Of a DNA stretch of 64,000 nucleotides, positions 29,511 through 41,582 are shown in pieces. The stretch covers positions 1 through 64,000 of the forward strand of contig JAIQDT010005491.1 in NCBI GenBank assembly GCA_021521415.1. Direction: 5' to 3'. This stretch comes from Bidens hawaiensis (lineage: Eukaryota > Streptophyta > Magnoliopsida > Asterales > Asteraceae). The translations under genes and the position numbers were made by a program. The notes beneath the pieces were generated by a model, which saw only the letters and a program-made list of their open reading frames with translations, did not search any database and had not been told where the DNA came from. The stretch's first letter is position 1, and the number at the start of each line of letters is the position of its first letter.

Positions 29511-32500
29511 GGTACATCCAAGACCGTGTCTGGTGAAAACTGGATAATGGACAGCGGATGTTCTCGTCATATTACTGGAAATCTCAACCTCTTAACAAAT
29601 GTGAGAAATATTCAAGGGGGTTATATGGCTTTTGCTGGGAACTCTGGGGGTATGATTACACAAGAAGGTGAAGTTTCAAATGGTCACATTACGTTTCAGA
29701 AAGTCAACTACTGTGTTAAAGTTGATCATAATTTATTGAGGGTGTCGCAAATCTGTGACCAGAAGTACATAACCATATTTACTGATAAAAAATGACCGAT
29801 TTTAAAACCGGGATACGTCATACCCGAGGACATGGTTGTCATGCGATCCCCTCGATCGAATGATATTTATGTCTTCAATATGTCTTCTAAGGCATCAACT
29901 TCCGTGGAAATGTGTTTCGTTTCTAAAGCAACTGAAAAGGACTCTATTATATGGCATCGTAGAATGGGTCATATTCATGTGAGGAAGATGAATTATTTAA
30001 TGGCGAATGACTTGGTCGAAGGTGTTTCTTTAAAGAACTTTAAATTATCCGACCACTGTGTTGCGTGCAAGAAAGGCAAACAGAAGAAAAAGTCCCATCC
30101 GTTTAAGTTAATGAATTCCATTGATACTCCTCTTGAACGACTTCATATGGATCTTTTCGGTCCAGTGAATCGTGCTAGTATCGCTGGAGATTGGTATTGT
30201 CTTGTAGTGGCCGATGACTATTCAAGATATTCATGGGTTTTATTTATGAGTTCAAAAGATCAAACACCTGTTCTGGTTCAAAACTTAATCACTAAGATCG
30301 AATCACTATACAAGAAAAAGGTGAGGAGAATTCGAAGTGATAATGGTACTGAATTTAAAAACACTGTATTGGATTTCTTTTGCGTTAAAAAATGAATTCA
30401 TCGAGAATATAGTGCCCCTTATGTACCACAACAGAACGGTATTGCTGAAAGGAAAAACAAAACTTTGATTGAAGCAGCAAGAACTATGCTAGCCGATTCT
30501 AAGCTTCCTGTCCAATTTTGGAACGAAGCCGTGAATACTGCTTGTTATACGCTTAATCGGGTTCTAAGACTAGTTATGAACTTTTGAACAAATGAAAGCC
30601 TAACTTAAAGTACTTGGAACCATTTGGGTGTCCCTGTACGATGTTGAAAAGAGATGTGGGTAAATTTGAAGAAAAATCCGCTGAGGTTTATTTCTTGGGT
30701 TATGCTTCTCCAAAGAAAAGGGTATTTAACGTTACATCTGGTTGTGTGGAGGAATGGTACCATGTGGATTGTCAAAAGTACACCACACCTCCTCAAGGGA
30801 AAGGTCCCGACTGGATGTTTGATTATGATGGTTTATTTAACTCGTTTACTCCATTAACTGAACAACCAGATGAAGAACTGGTTCGTGCATATTTTGAAGA
30901 TCAATTGGTAATTCCGAGGTTTTCAAGTTCTAATGATGTTGAAGCTCCAACTGTAGCTCCAACTAAAGATCCATGTGATGATCCTCCATCTTCTTCTGAT
31001 AATTTTTCTACCTCTTCTGATGATACTCCTGATGTTGCTGATGCAGTTGAAAGTGATGACTCATATCAGCTGGGAGAACACTACACTAATTTATTCGACA
31101 ATGTTGTTGTTCCTGAAAATCCCACTCTTAAGATTCATAATTATCATCCAAAGGAAAAAATCATTGGGGAACTTGATGTGGGAGTACAAATGCGTCATCA
31201 AGTTGCCTCTTCGAGTGAGAATAATGTATTGTGTGCTTATGCAGATTTACATTGTTCTGGAGTTGTAAATGTTGCCAAATTTACTTTCTTTCTATCTAAA
31301 GTTGCGCCAGCGACGCCTCGTATGGCACTTCAAGATCCCTCTCGGGTAGAAGCCATGCAAGAGGAATTGCAGCAGTTTGCACGTTTGGGTGTTTGGGATC
31401 TTATCGATAAACCTGCTTGAGTCAAGAAGGCTATTCCGACCAAGTGGGTATTTAAATGTAAAAAGGATAATCGTGGTGTGATCGTGAGAAACAAGGCACG
31501 ATTAGTGGTGCAAGGTTTCCATCAGCAAGAGGGTATAGACTACACTGAAGTATATGCTCCGGTTGCAAGATTGGAGTCTATACGAATCTTTCTGGTGTAT
31601 GCAGCTTAGAAGAATATAAAAGTCTATCAAATGGATGTGAAAGTGCTTTTCTCAATGGTAATTTACACGAGGAAGTGTTTGTTTTATAGCCTCCTGGCTT
31701 TGAAGACCCTGATTATTTGGACCAAGTTTAACGCTTAAACAAGGCCTTGTATGGTCTACATCAAGCCCCGAGAGCTTGGTATGGCACGCTTGCCGACCAT
31801 CTGACTTATAACGGCTTCAAGCGAGGGACTGTTGACTGCCCTTTATTTTATAAGAATATTGGTGATGATCTTCTCCTCGTTCAGATATATGTCGACGACA
31901 TTATATTTGGGTCAACAAACGACACGTTATGTAAGGATTTCGAGAAGTCAATGCAAACAAAGTTCGAGATGAGCTCGATGGGAGAGATGAACTTCTTTCT
32001 AGGGTTGCAAGTTCACCAATCTGCAAAAGGAATCTTTATTCACCAGACTACGTGAGCGATGTCTTAAACCGATTTAAGATATCTGCTGGAAAAATCCCTT
32101 CAAATCCTCTCCCCGTTGGTCATAATTTATCACCGGTTGAATTGGAGGACACCATTGATCCTACCCTCTATCGTGCTATGATCGGATCTTTAATGTATTT
32201 TACGGCTTCTCACCCCGACACTATGTTTGCAGTTTGTCTTTGTGCTAGGTATCAAGCTAGTCCCCGAGTGACTCACCTGGCAGCGGTCAAGCGTATTCTT
32301 CAATATCTGAGGGGCAATCCAGACATCGGGTTATGGTACCCCAAGGATGATAACTTTGAACTTACCGCCTTTTTAGACTCAGACTACGGAGGATGCAAGA
32401 TTAACTTCATATCGACTACGGCAGGGTGTCAATTCTTAGGAAACCGGCTTGTTTCCTGGCAGTGTAAGAAGCAGACGACAATCTCTACTTCAACCGCTGA

Positions 32501-32828
32501 GGCAGAATATGTTGCAGCCTCGAGTTGCTGTTCCCAGGTTTTGTGGATTCAACAACATCTGCGCGACTACGGTTTGAAGTTTGTTACTACTCCAATTTTA
32601 ATTGATAACTCTGCTGCCATTAGCATCACCAAAAATCCCGTACAACACTCTAAAATGAAACATATTGAAATTCGATATCATTTCATACGAGATTGTTTTG
32701 AAAAGAAATTAATCGACCTTGAGAAAGTACATACCGATTTTCAAAAAGCAGATCTATTTACCAAAGCCTTTGTCAAAACTCGATTTAAATCTTTTGCTTG
32801 GTTTAAATGGATTAAAGACGCTTTCTAA
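29511..32828 (+). pseudogene. pol: E1 pol (broken)
   Basis: Copia order. Protease NWIMDSGCSRHITGN (29540s) ends at TGA 29793. The pre-integrase zinc site ([22 protein letters not shown]) and integrase core ([17 protein letters not shown]) run 29832-30395 and stop at TGA 30393; the Glu motif NGIAERKN follows out of the open piece. A small deletion is near 30565. RT starts after TGA 31418, has further stops at about 31606 and 31687, and keeps YVDD (31888-31899) and SSMGEMNFFLGL. RNase H (32052-32828) has LTAFLDSDYGGC, AEAEYVAAS, DNSAAIS and KHIEIRYHFIRD and ends at 32828. A frameshift lies near 32052. At least six lesions; inactive. Confidence 0.92.
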
Positions 32829-34619
32829 TTTCCTAAAACAAGGATAACTATCTTTACTTTCGATTTAATTTTTCTTTTAAATTTTATTTTTTGGGTTTTA
32901 GGGGGTGAAAAATAGAAAATACCAAAATATTGTGCTTTCTTGTTTTTAATATCTTTAATATATTTTGAAAAACCAAAAATATTGTGTTTTCTGTTTGTAT
33001 AGAAAAATACGAAATTCAAAAAGATTGTGAAGTTTTTATGGTTATAAGAAAATTAAAAGAAAAGACAAAAGGATTGTGTTTTATGTATGTAAAGAGAAAA
33101 ACTAAAAAGATTTTTGCATATGTTCGCTGAAAAGTATGTCAATTACTCATATTTAAAGGACATATACTTGTATATGTTTGGTCCTGATATTTACTCGTAA
33201 ATGTTCGGGATAGCCATTTACCTGACAACGGAAAGTAGTTGGGGCGTTTGTTATGCGTTTTTACTTTATTTTCTCGCTGAAAATTATTTCGGTTATTTAA
33301 GTTTGTGGAGCATGCTTGCATGTCTTGGTCCCATTATTCACTTGTGAATTGATAGAATAGCCATTAATCTATAGACTGAATGTAATTGGGGCGATTAAAT
33401 TCATTTAGTTTTGTGCTCCTCAAAATTTTGAGTTTTTGAAGCAAAAAGAGAAAATGATAGTACATTGATCATTTGACTCTATATCCAGCAAGAAATAAGT
33501 TTAAAAGAATATGTGCTTAATTGTATTAGTAGGTCTTAAACAAGCTATTAGAGTAAAGTATGTGATATAAACTTAAAGAAATGCCAATTGAAAGAGGTGT
33601 TAGTCTCTAACAAAAATCTCGGTGAGGATGGCAGAAATGTAATAACCTGTCATACTCAAGCCTTATATCTGTTTGATCACCCAAAAATAAAATAAAGCAA
33701 ATAACAAGCATTGAGGTTCTGGACACTGTGAGTCTTTATGCGGCTTAATCACCTGGGTATTCAATGCATGAATATTTATTCGCTTTTAAAGCAAACCCAA
33801 AGTCATTAAACTTGATCACCGCTGTACCTCGTACAATCTAAATTACTGACTTGATCAAAATCCGCTGTTAGTCATACATTTGTCCCTCCCTTGCGCGCAT
33901 CTCAATACCATTAAGAAACGGACCCTAGGGGATACAGTGTACGTAAGCCGATAGATGGACTCGTGCATACTCACTCATAGTAAAGGAAACTCAATGCATT
34001 GCTCATAAATTTCTATAAAGTTCAAATTTTGATCAGCAATATAATGGTTTAAGTCAAGTTGGGGTGATATGGCAAAAATCAAATTAAGCTTGAACCGAGA
34101 ATAAAGGCTGATAGTTTATGATATTCTGTGCTTTAATTGAACCATTAATCATATCACAAAAATGCTTGCAAGTTTGTTATAAGATTTAAGTGGACAACAA
34201 TATCAATGACCTACTTAACGCCAGTCACAATGTCGCTGAAATATAAAAGGGCGATGGAAGGGCAATTTGATCAATATGATTCTCTGCTCAAACTTACCAA
34301 AAATCCAAAAATATGTACTGCTTTTGAAAACTCATACAAAACACAAAAATATTTTTCGGCTTTATGTTTCATTTTCGGATATTTTTCTGGTAAATATTTT
34401 TCATTAAAAGTTCAAAATACCAAAAATATTTTGCCTTTTCATTTACATATTATTTATTTAATTTTTTAAGTTAAGTGTTTCAATGTGTAAAACACTTTAA
34501 GGTATTCGATCATCGAGATATGGGTTCTCGTTGATTTACTTAAGTTAATTGGTATGAATATTTAATTATTATTTAATTTTAATGGATTTATTAATTTATT
34601 TAAATTTGTTTATTTAATT
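32829..34619. other. E1 pol-ORF3 spacer
   Basis: 1.8 kb, AT-rich, no gene. CCAAAAATATT-like words recur at 32920-33010 and 34290-34430. No TTCGTTA motif is seen until 34620. Confidence 0.6.
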
Positions 34620-34880
34620 TAAAATTACATAAAGTAATTCGTTAAATGTAATTCGTTAAATTTAAAGAATAAGGGCATTTATAACGAATTGAGTTCCTAT
34701 TCGTTACTTTTTAATTCGCTTCCGCCACTCTGTAACGAATGACTTCTAATTCGTTAAGATTTTAACGAATTACGTGTAATTCGTTATGACACGTGTTAAC
34801 ATAAGATAACGAATCACCTGATTCGTTATTTCACAATTCAAACAAATCCGATGATTGGTTACATTGAAAAATGTGCGTGT
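34620..34880 (+). promoter_or_regulatory. E1 motif cluster upstream of the ORF3 TATA box
   Basis: About nine TTCGTTA/TAACGAA words in 260 bp, including the hairpin ATAACGAATCA/TGATTCGTTAT (34806-34816 and 34819-34829, 2-nt loop), 57 bp before the TATA box. The same core fills the LTR and the leader of E1. Confidence 0.8.
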
Positions 34881-34885
34881 CAGAC

Positions 34886-34891
34886 TATATA
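34886..34891 (+). promoter_or_regulatory. TATA box of E1 ORF3
   Basis: GACTATATAGGGAG, followed by a C/T-rich leader (TTTCTTCTCCCCTACTCCC) that is typical of plant 5' UTRs. About 135 bp to the donor at 35023. Confidence 0.6.
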
Positions 34892-35022
34892 GGGAGTCGT
34901 GAAGGCGTTTCGTTTCACTATTCACTTTCTTCTCCCCTACTCCCACTGTTACTCTGACAGAATTTTTCAGAATCTTTGATCATCGTTATATCGTGTTTTG
35001 ATTATATATTCTTATTCACAAG

Positions 35023-35721
35023 GTAAACACGATCACAACGTGATGATATTCGTCACATTTGAAAACTGTTTGATGGGTTAATTGTTTGATTTTGTTATCG
35101 GGTTTTTGAGTGTTCGCCAAACCTTAATTTAATCAACTTTTTGCCATGTTTTGGGACCACAAGTCGATACCATTATAATCACAATATGATTCTGAGATCC
35201 TTGTGATCATTGATTTGGTCTTATGTTGTTGATTGTGGGTGTATTGATTTCCGATTGCAAATTTGACTTTTCATGTTCTTGGTAATTTTGACCTTGAGCA
35301 GTTTAATCAAACATTAAGCTTAATTAGCCATTCGTTATTGTTTAACGAATTGAAACTCTTTCATGTCCAATTCGTTATTCAAATCAATACATTATAACGA
35401 ATAAGATTTTCCTTTGTTATTAATAACGAATTAGACCATAATTCGTTAACTTTTATTAGTGATTCGTTAAACCTAATTCGTTAATTATTTACTTGATAGC
35501 GAAGCAGTAATTCGTCATAACGAATCACCAATTCGTTATAACGACTTAGAATTTTTAACGAATGACATATTAAATTAGATTAAATGACTAATTATTTTAA
35601 TTTTTAAATATTATTTTAAATTATAAGTTAATATACTAGTTAAATTCTATACTTTTTTAATTATATGATGGTTGTTATTATTATTATTCATTATCACTGA
35701 TTCTCGGGTTTGTTTATATAG
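35023..35721 (+). other. Candidate 5' UTR intron of E1 ORF3
   Basis: Donor CACAAG/GTAAACACG and acceptor GGGTTTGTTTATATAG ending at 35721, followed by TGCA and the ATG at 35726. About a dozen more TTCGTTA/TAACGAA motifs lie inside (35330-35560), again in inverted pairs. As in B, the motif occupies both promoter and intron. Confidence 0.6.
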
Positions 35722-35725
35722 TGCA

Positions 35726-38708
35726 ATGGCTGATAACATGGATCAAGATCCTCCCGTTGATGCACCACAACAACAACCGGCACAGGATATTCTCATGCTT
35801 CCATATAACAAACGACAAAACGTTTGTGTCTTCGTTGGTACAACTTTGCTGACGAGAACATTTTTGATGGGATGTTGGAGTTCTTACATCACTAACGTAT
35901 TCATTATTCTATCACTGCTAATCCTGATGTCCGATTCAGCATCGTTCGTCAATTTTGGAATACAACGAGATATGTGGAGGCTGAGAATCACATTGTGGCT
36001 GAGATGAATACGAGACCAGTTGTGGTATCAACTGAGTCTGTTTGAAGGGTGATGAGGTTTGATGATACGATTGATGACCCGAGTGAGTACCACAAAGAGC
36101 TGATCAAAGGGCTGTTTGGACGATTATTTTTTTCCGGTGAACTTGATGAGTCCATGTATAACAAGGCATACTTGTGTCCCACATACAAGTATCTATTACA
36201 CGTTCGTATACATTGCCTTGGTGGACGGAAAGGGGGTTTTGACGAATGCCAAATCGTGCTTCAATCGGGTTCGTTGCTTTGGTTCTAAATAAATACTTCA
36301 ACTTCTCTGAAATGATCTTCGATCATCTCAAAGAAAATTGTACTGTTGTGAAGCGACGTGCAAAGTTCTTGATGTATCCTCGCTTCATTCAATTGTTCGT
36401 TCAAGATGCTATACGTGATTTGGTGCTCGATCCAACACGTCTCGATGATAATCTGAGGTTGGAGAACATGACAGCCGATACTATACGTAGGATGAAGTCG
36501 TATCGTCAGACTCCTCATCCACGTACCAAAATATTGTTTGGGCATCTGGTGAATCCAGATTATGTATGTCCTCCCAATGATCGCTGGATCCACGATGACT
36601 CGGATTCTGAGGGTGAGGAAGGACCAGGTGGGAACGATGGTGATGATGATGATGATTATGATGGTGATGATGGTGGTAATCCAGTTCAACAACAACATGT
36701 TGAGGCTGAGGCAGCTGTTGTCGAAGCTGTTGAACGTAAAAGGAAAGGGAAAGCGGTGGCAAGTGAAGAGTCCTTGAAGCATCGAGTGACTGCTGGAGCG
36801 GGTATTTCATTGGGAGTTCAACCTATAAGGTCGTCTATTCCTCAAAGACCGGCGGTGCCGCTTACTACTAGCACCCCGGAACTTACTTTGACGACTACGC
36901 TCACATCTGATCCTAGGCTTGGTATGATTCCTCAATTTGTTCTATCTACTCTGCCAAGACCTACGACTGCTACTTCGATGGTTTCTCCTACACAGATGAT
37001 AATGCCTCCACCACCGATGGATTTTTCTTATCTGAGGCTTAACCAACCTCGAGGTCCTGTTCAACCAACCCCTTCTTCGTTTCTTGCAATGTCTCATGAT
37101 CAACAAATGAATATGGTTTTGAGTTTACTCCATTTGTATGAAAATCAAATGTCTGCTGACCGAATGACTCAAGAACGTATGATGGAGAACCAAAAGAAGC
37201 TGGTGAGTTATGTATCCTTTTGCCAAAAATAGATCAAAGCCCTCCATGATGAACTTATGAAGCTTAAAACGATGATGAAGAGGATCTTATCTTGCAACTA
37301 ACATGCAAGGATGATGAACTTAAGAAGCTTAAAACGATGATGAAGATCCAGTTGTTTCGGGTACTGGAGGAAGTGAGCCTAAGCAAACTCACGGCTCGTC
37401 TTCTGGTGCTGGTACAAGTGTAGTGGGTGATTCGGGAAAGCAGATAATTGCTTATCATGATTCTACAGCTGCAACACCCATTGAGATGATCAAGGCCAAT
37501 ACCGTTTTTATTGATGGTACGGGGGTGGTTAGAAGTATTGTTAATGCATATGAGATTGAAGTGGGACAGTTTGTTGAGAAGTCCCTAACACGAGAGCAGA
37601 TTTATATTCTGCTTGGTCTAAATGATGATGAGTTAACCGTGTTAGAGGCTGAGGACGATGTGGAGGTCGAGAACGATGAAGAGATCTTAAACGATCCAAA
37701 TATTCAGATGAATACTGAGTTATTTATGAAGATGAGGAGGTGGAGATTGAGGAGGTCACGGCTGAGGAGTATCCTGACTTATTTTAACACTCTAACGTTG
37801 ATCAGGGTGCTCCGGTATTTAATGAAGAAACTGTCAAAGCAGCCAGGGATCAGCTGGAAAAGGAATCAAAGGTCAAGAATTTTGTTGATACAATATTTGA
37901 TTCAAAGATTGATCCGTCTGTTGAAGATGTTCGAGGATGGTTTGCATTTAGAGACAAGAGGGCTCGTAAGATTATTGATGCACACAGATACGTAGATCAA
38001 GAATTGAAAGTGGAAGCCATTGCACGTGCCAAAGCCAATCAGATGACTTCTTTCAAGGCCGTGTCGAAAGTTAGAGGTGATATTATTTCATGGATTTTCG
38101 ATTCTGAATTAAAAGTTTGTATTATCAAATGGGGGAATGGTGTTCAGCATTACAAAAGGATGACTGACGTTCTCTCATTACCAAGATGGGACGTACGTAC
38201 TCTTTAGTATCATCCATTTACTAACCGTGGTGGGGATCACCGAGCAAGTTGGTTTCACCAACATCTGTTGTTCGAGGTGAACCACGGATTCAAATACTTT
38301 AAGCCGCAGATTCCAACCCGTAAGCGTATCGATGAGATTTATCCAAGGACAGGTTGGAGGAAGTTGGTACTTAAGGTAAAGCAGCCAAAAACTATGAAGC
38401 GTGTACCGGTGAAGACGCTGAACCAACATATGTATTTATCCTTTAACCGCTGGTATTACGATAACCGAACTGGAGAGGCCGTTATTGTGTTGGGTAAAGG
38501 CTTAAAGACCGAGCTAATAAAGATCATTGATCCTATGTGGCTCATGAACTTGACAGAGACCGACAATGACGTGCTATGCAAGAATAAGATATTGATAGAG
38601 CGTCGTGAAGACTATGACCGAGCAACGCAGTTTCAATGCGGTGTTCGTGTGTGTCATGAACATGGTATTCACAGCTGCAAAGATTGGCAGACAAGACGCT
38701 TCAAGTAA
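35726..38708 (+). pseudogene. E1 ORF3, post-pol protein (broken)
   Basis: Starts MADNMDQDPPVDAPQQQ at 35726. The N-terminal domain shared with B survives in pieces: VRQFWNT, FDDTIDDPSEY, LHVRIHCLGGRKGG, NKYFNFSEMIFDHL, KFLMYPRFIQL and LFGHLVNPDYV. An acidic tract (about 36590-36680) and a Pro/Thr-rich linker follow. The C-terminal domain is clear: GDIISWIFDSELKVCIIK, NGVQHYK, then (38268-38708) NRWYYDNRTGEAVI, IDPMWLMNLTETD, GVRVCHEHGIHS, each matching B. It ends DWQTRRFK, so B's Arg-rich tail is absent. Breaks: frameshift near 35815, TGA near 36041, frameshift near 36250, stops near 37230 and 37780-37990, stop 38205. Confidence 0.82.
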
Positions 38709-38728
38709 ACTAAAGACAAAGAGCTCAA

Positions 38729-38742
38729 GACGAGGGGGTGTC
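38729..38742 (+). other. E1 polypurine tract
   Basis: GACGAGGGGGTGTC directly before the LTR start TGTTAG. Confidence 0.75.
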
Positions 38743-39167
38743 TGTTAGTACACGGTTTTGCATCTCGAGTCTTTGTAATTATCGTTTTGTATGTATCATT
38801 TAAGTTAATGTAAAAGATATTATTAATTAAGCTAGTTCGTTAGAGGATTAGTCTAGTTCGTTAAGGATGTTTAACGAACTAGACCATACGTTAAGTTATC
38901 TCCTGATTCGTTAAGGATGTTTAATGGATCAGGGGGTGTTTCGTTATGTTTGTTTATTTAATGTATTGTAACGAAGTGGGAGGCTAGTTCGTTACGGAAT
39001 GTGTAACGAACTAGACCCATCTTCCTATATATAGAGGTTCATCCTCTGCTTAATTTAAGTTTGGAGATTAACGTATTGAACCTCTGCCCAAGTTTCCTCT
39101 CAATCAAAATTCATCTAATTAATCTATTAATCAATTCTATTCTATAAACACCTATATACAACTAATA

Positions 39168-39216
<49 letters not shown>

Positions 39217-39300
39217 CGTATAATCTATAAGAGCAACAATGAACTAAATCCGTTTATTGTTAATTAAAACCTTAGATCTGAGATCAAAAGGGGTTTCTCA
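38743..39300 (+). repeat. E1 3' LTR
   Basis: 558 bp. Longer than the 5' LTR because of an 18-bp insertion near 38790 and a longer TA microsatellite at about 39172-39214. It preserves the perfect 14-bp hairpin GTCTAGTTCGTTAA (38851-38864) / TTAACGAACTAGAC (38871-38884) with a 6-nt loop. ACATA target duplication follows. Confidence 0.95.
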
Positions 39301-39905
39301 ACATAGATATACCAGTGCACAACATTTTGAACTATTGAGATATTTAAGGGAACAAGCAAAATTAGGATTTCCTTGTCTGAACAAGAGGAATGTGAATAAA
39401 AATTTAGCAAGATCATCAAGCAAGTCATGTTCTGTTATCAAAGAATGCAACAACCTTAAAAAGGAAAAAAGGTATCCCACTCCCAGGAGTGAAAAGAAAT
39501 GAATAAATCGCAAACATACTAAATGACGACAGAAATGGAAAGTTCTTGTTGAGAAACACTGAAGAAATGATAAGCCATATAATATCAAATGACACTGATT
39601 TAGAGCTTCTTTATGTAGAGGATCTTGGGGAAATAATCAGATGGAATCTGTCTCCTCAACATCCACACCAAAGGGTATTTCTCTATTTCAGCAAAAGGCT
39701 GCTGAAATCAAATTCAACAGAAGAAATGAGGACGGAAGCTCTAGAAGATAAAATTCTTTTGTTTTTCAATTCTGAATTTGATTTGATATGTAATGTCGAG
39801 TGACAAACTTTATGATATGCAATTTTCCTTTTAAAATTTGATGTGTATTTTGGCTAAGTGTATGTAACCTAATAGGTGTTTTGGTACAATTGAGGTTGTT
39901 CCAAT
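39301..39905 (+). pseudogene. Left copy of element A: C-terminal part of ORF3, second half
   Basis: Continues 1-1157 after the E1 insertion. The frame SAQHFELLRYLREQAKLGFPCLNKRN matches RRQHNDLSKHLRDQAMKGFPMLKKKR of the right copy (59650-59740), and ISNDTDLELLYVEDLGEIIRW (39580-39650) matches IKHDTDLEFLHVEDLEDIIRW near 60000-60060. A frame change separates the two. After 39803 there is AT-rich sequence shared with the right copy up to the polypurine tract. Confidence 0.75.
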
Positions 39906-39917
39906 CTTGGGGGAGAT
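39906..39917 (+). other. Polypurine tract of left A
   Basis: CTTGGGGGAGAT immediately before the LTR start TGTTGGGATG. Confidence 0.8.
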
Positions 39918-41015
39918 TGTTGGGATGAGAAAACACTAAAGGAATATTGGAATATTCTCAACCTCCTTGAAAATGGCTAAGTATGGAAACCGAGCAAGCT
40001 TAGGCTTCCCGACAAGGTTTTACTTAATCTAGCAAGGTATTTTGCTTTCCCAGCAAGGTTATCTTCTAGAATTCCTCTTAAGTGATAAACCGAGCAAGGT
40101 TCACTTTGTCTAGCAAGTTTGTTCTTTAAAGTCAAGCAAGATTTATTTCATAGCAAAGTCTTGACTAAACCAAGCTAAAACCAAGTCTTTTGGAAGATCT
40201 AGCAAGGTTTATTCATAATAAATAGTGGTCCCAACAAGTTTGAAAGAAGTTAATAAAGAATTTACTCAAGGACTTCTGGCGAGAAAGGTTAAACTCAATG
40301 AAAGCTACATTGTTACCAGCACACTTAGGCATGTTTAATAAGTTAAGATTAACAAAAGGTAGAAGGGATCTCTAAAAAACAAGTTTGCTCGTAGGACTTT
40401 ATCGAGAAAAGTTTGATATGGTTAAGAGGATTGAAGTCTGCTAGTTGAATATTTTCTAAGGAAAATATTCTAAGTAAAGCTTGCCCGGAGAACTGCTCCC
40501 CATCACACTTAATGGTTACCAGGTCTGCTCGATAAAGACAAATGCTGCAAAGCTTGCCCAAAGACCTATTTTACACTTAGCATTTATTGTAATACTTTTG
40601 AATATGATTGTATCATTAGGTTTCTAAAAGGGAATGTCAGGTGTCAGACTAGGCCTATAAAAGGAATATTTTAGGGCATACAAGACACCTGCAACAGAAT
40701 AGAAAATATAGTGATTTGACGTCAGACTCACTCCTGTACTGAAATCTGTTGTAAATCCTGACATTCCACCTTTAAACCCTAATCGATTTTCATTGTATCC
40801 TTCATAATACTAATGGAAATCTTTTGAGTTAATTGTGTGTATTTGTTACTTTAGTGTCCAGTTTGCAACAATTGGAGTGTTATTGATTCCGCCTTTAATA
40901 CTCCAGTGTTCTTTACAAAATAATAGTGTCTTTAACCTTTTTGTCGACACATTGGTGCGGGTTACGATAGTGAATTAATGAGCTAATCTGAGAGAGAGAG
41001 AGAGAGGGACCGACA
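39918..41015 (+). repeat. LTR of element A (3' LTR of left copy)
   Basis: 1098 bp, from TGTTGGGATGAG to ...GAGGGACCGACA, aligned along its length with 60349-61453. About a dozen AGCAAG-type words (CGAGCAAGCTT, AGCAAGGTTATC, AAAGCTTGCCC) between 39985 and 40560. TATAAAA box at 40656-40662 in GGCCTATAAAAGG. It ends with a GA microsatellite. Because left A is cut by the window start, its partner LTR is not seen. Confidence 0.88.
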
Positions 41016-41315
41016 CTTGCACTATCGTTGGCCATCATTCTGTCCATGAGAAATGCACTAACTAGGATTTGTCATGCTTATTGTCTATCATTGGCCGTCG
41101 AGAGGGCAACATTGCGATGCTGCTGCTCACGTCATTTGCTCGAGACCGTAGTTTACAAGGTGTGTCATCACGTTTGTCCTTGGAGCCTTATATCACGCAG
41201 ATTACTGAGCGTTGGTGGATTACTTTACCCTGGGACCCACTATAGAGACATATACGATGGAGGATGCCTGGAGGGTTGGGATCTGCGAGCCACATGACCC
41301 TCCAGCGTTGGTCCC
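41016..41315. other. Spacer between the two A copies
   Basis: 300 bp with a higher GC content than its surroundings. An open frame through 41028-41297 has no recognized domain. It may be the sequence in which A inserted; the flank to the right of 61453 has similar composition. Confidence 0.4.
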
Positions 41316-41568
41316 TGTTGGTCCCTCTCTCTCTCTCTCTCTCTCAGGATAGCTTACTAACTCACTGTCGTAACTCACACCGAAGTTTCTACAAGAAGGT
41401 TAAAGACACTACTATTTTGTAAAGAACAATCAAGTATTAAAGGTGGAATAAATAACACTCTAATTGTTCTTTAAAAAATAGTAGTCCCGCTAACCTTCTT
41501 GTCGACACTTTGGTGTGGTTACGATAGTGAGTTAGTGAGATATATCGAGAGAGAGAGAGAGACCGACA
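41316..41568. repeat. Foldback made of two LTR-A tails
   Basis: Starts TGTTGGTCCCTCTCTC and ends GAGAGACCGACA. The first half (41316 to about 41455) is the reverse complement of the last ~140 bp of the A LTR, including the CT/GA microsatellite and the TTCTTTACAAAATAGTAG segment; the second half (about 41456-41568) is the same tail in direct orientation. The primer binding site of right A follows directly, so this replaces a full 5' LTR. Confidence 0.75.
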
Positions 41569-41570
41569 AG

Positions 41571-41582
41571 TGGTATCAAAGC
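41571..41582 (+). other. A primer binding site (initiator tRNA-Met)
   Basis: TGGTATCAAAGC, one mismatch to the E1 and B sites, 2 nt after GACCGACA. Confidence 0.88.

Larger units (their letters stand above)
1158..39300 (+). mobile_element. Copia LTR retrotransposon E1 (SIRE-like), carrying nested insertions
   Basis: LTRs at 1158-1668 and 38743-39300 begin TGTTAGTACACGG and end TCTCA. They are flanked by a perfect 5-bp target duplication ACATA (1153-1157 and 39301-39305). A primer binding site matching initiator tRNA-Met follows the left LTR, and a purine-rich tract precedes the right LTR. Own sequence is about 14 kb; the rest is the Gypsy element G (3633-27670) with B inside it. Order of own genes is gag, protease, integrase, RT, RNase H (a Copia order), then a post-pol ORF3. 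All coding regions carry stops or frameshifts. The LTRs differ at roughly 20 sites plus two length changes. Assignment to the SIRE/Maximus group is inferred from the pol sequence style and the extra ORF. Confidence 0.93.

Noticed and set aside
36285..36810. His- and Ile-rich minus-strand frames
   Set aside because: They are the reverse of the GATGATGAT acidic tract of E1 ORF3, not metal-binding or membrane proteins.
41028..41297. Cys-rich 89-codon ORF as a small host gene
   Set aside because: No promoter, no recognizable domain, and it lies between two retrotransposon ends; likely old repeat or flank sequence.
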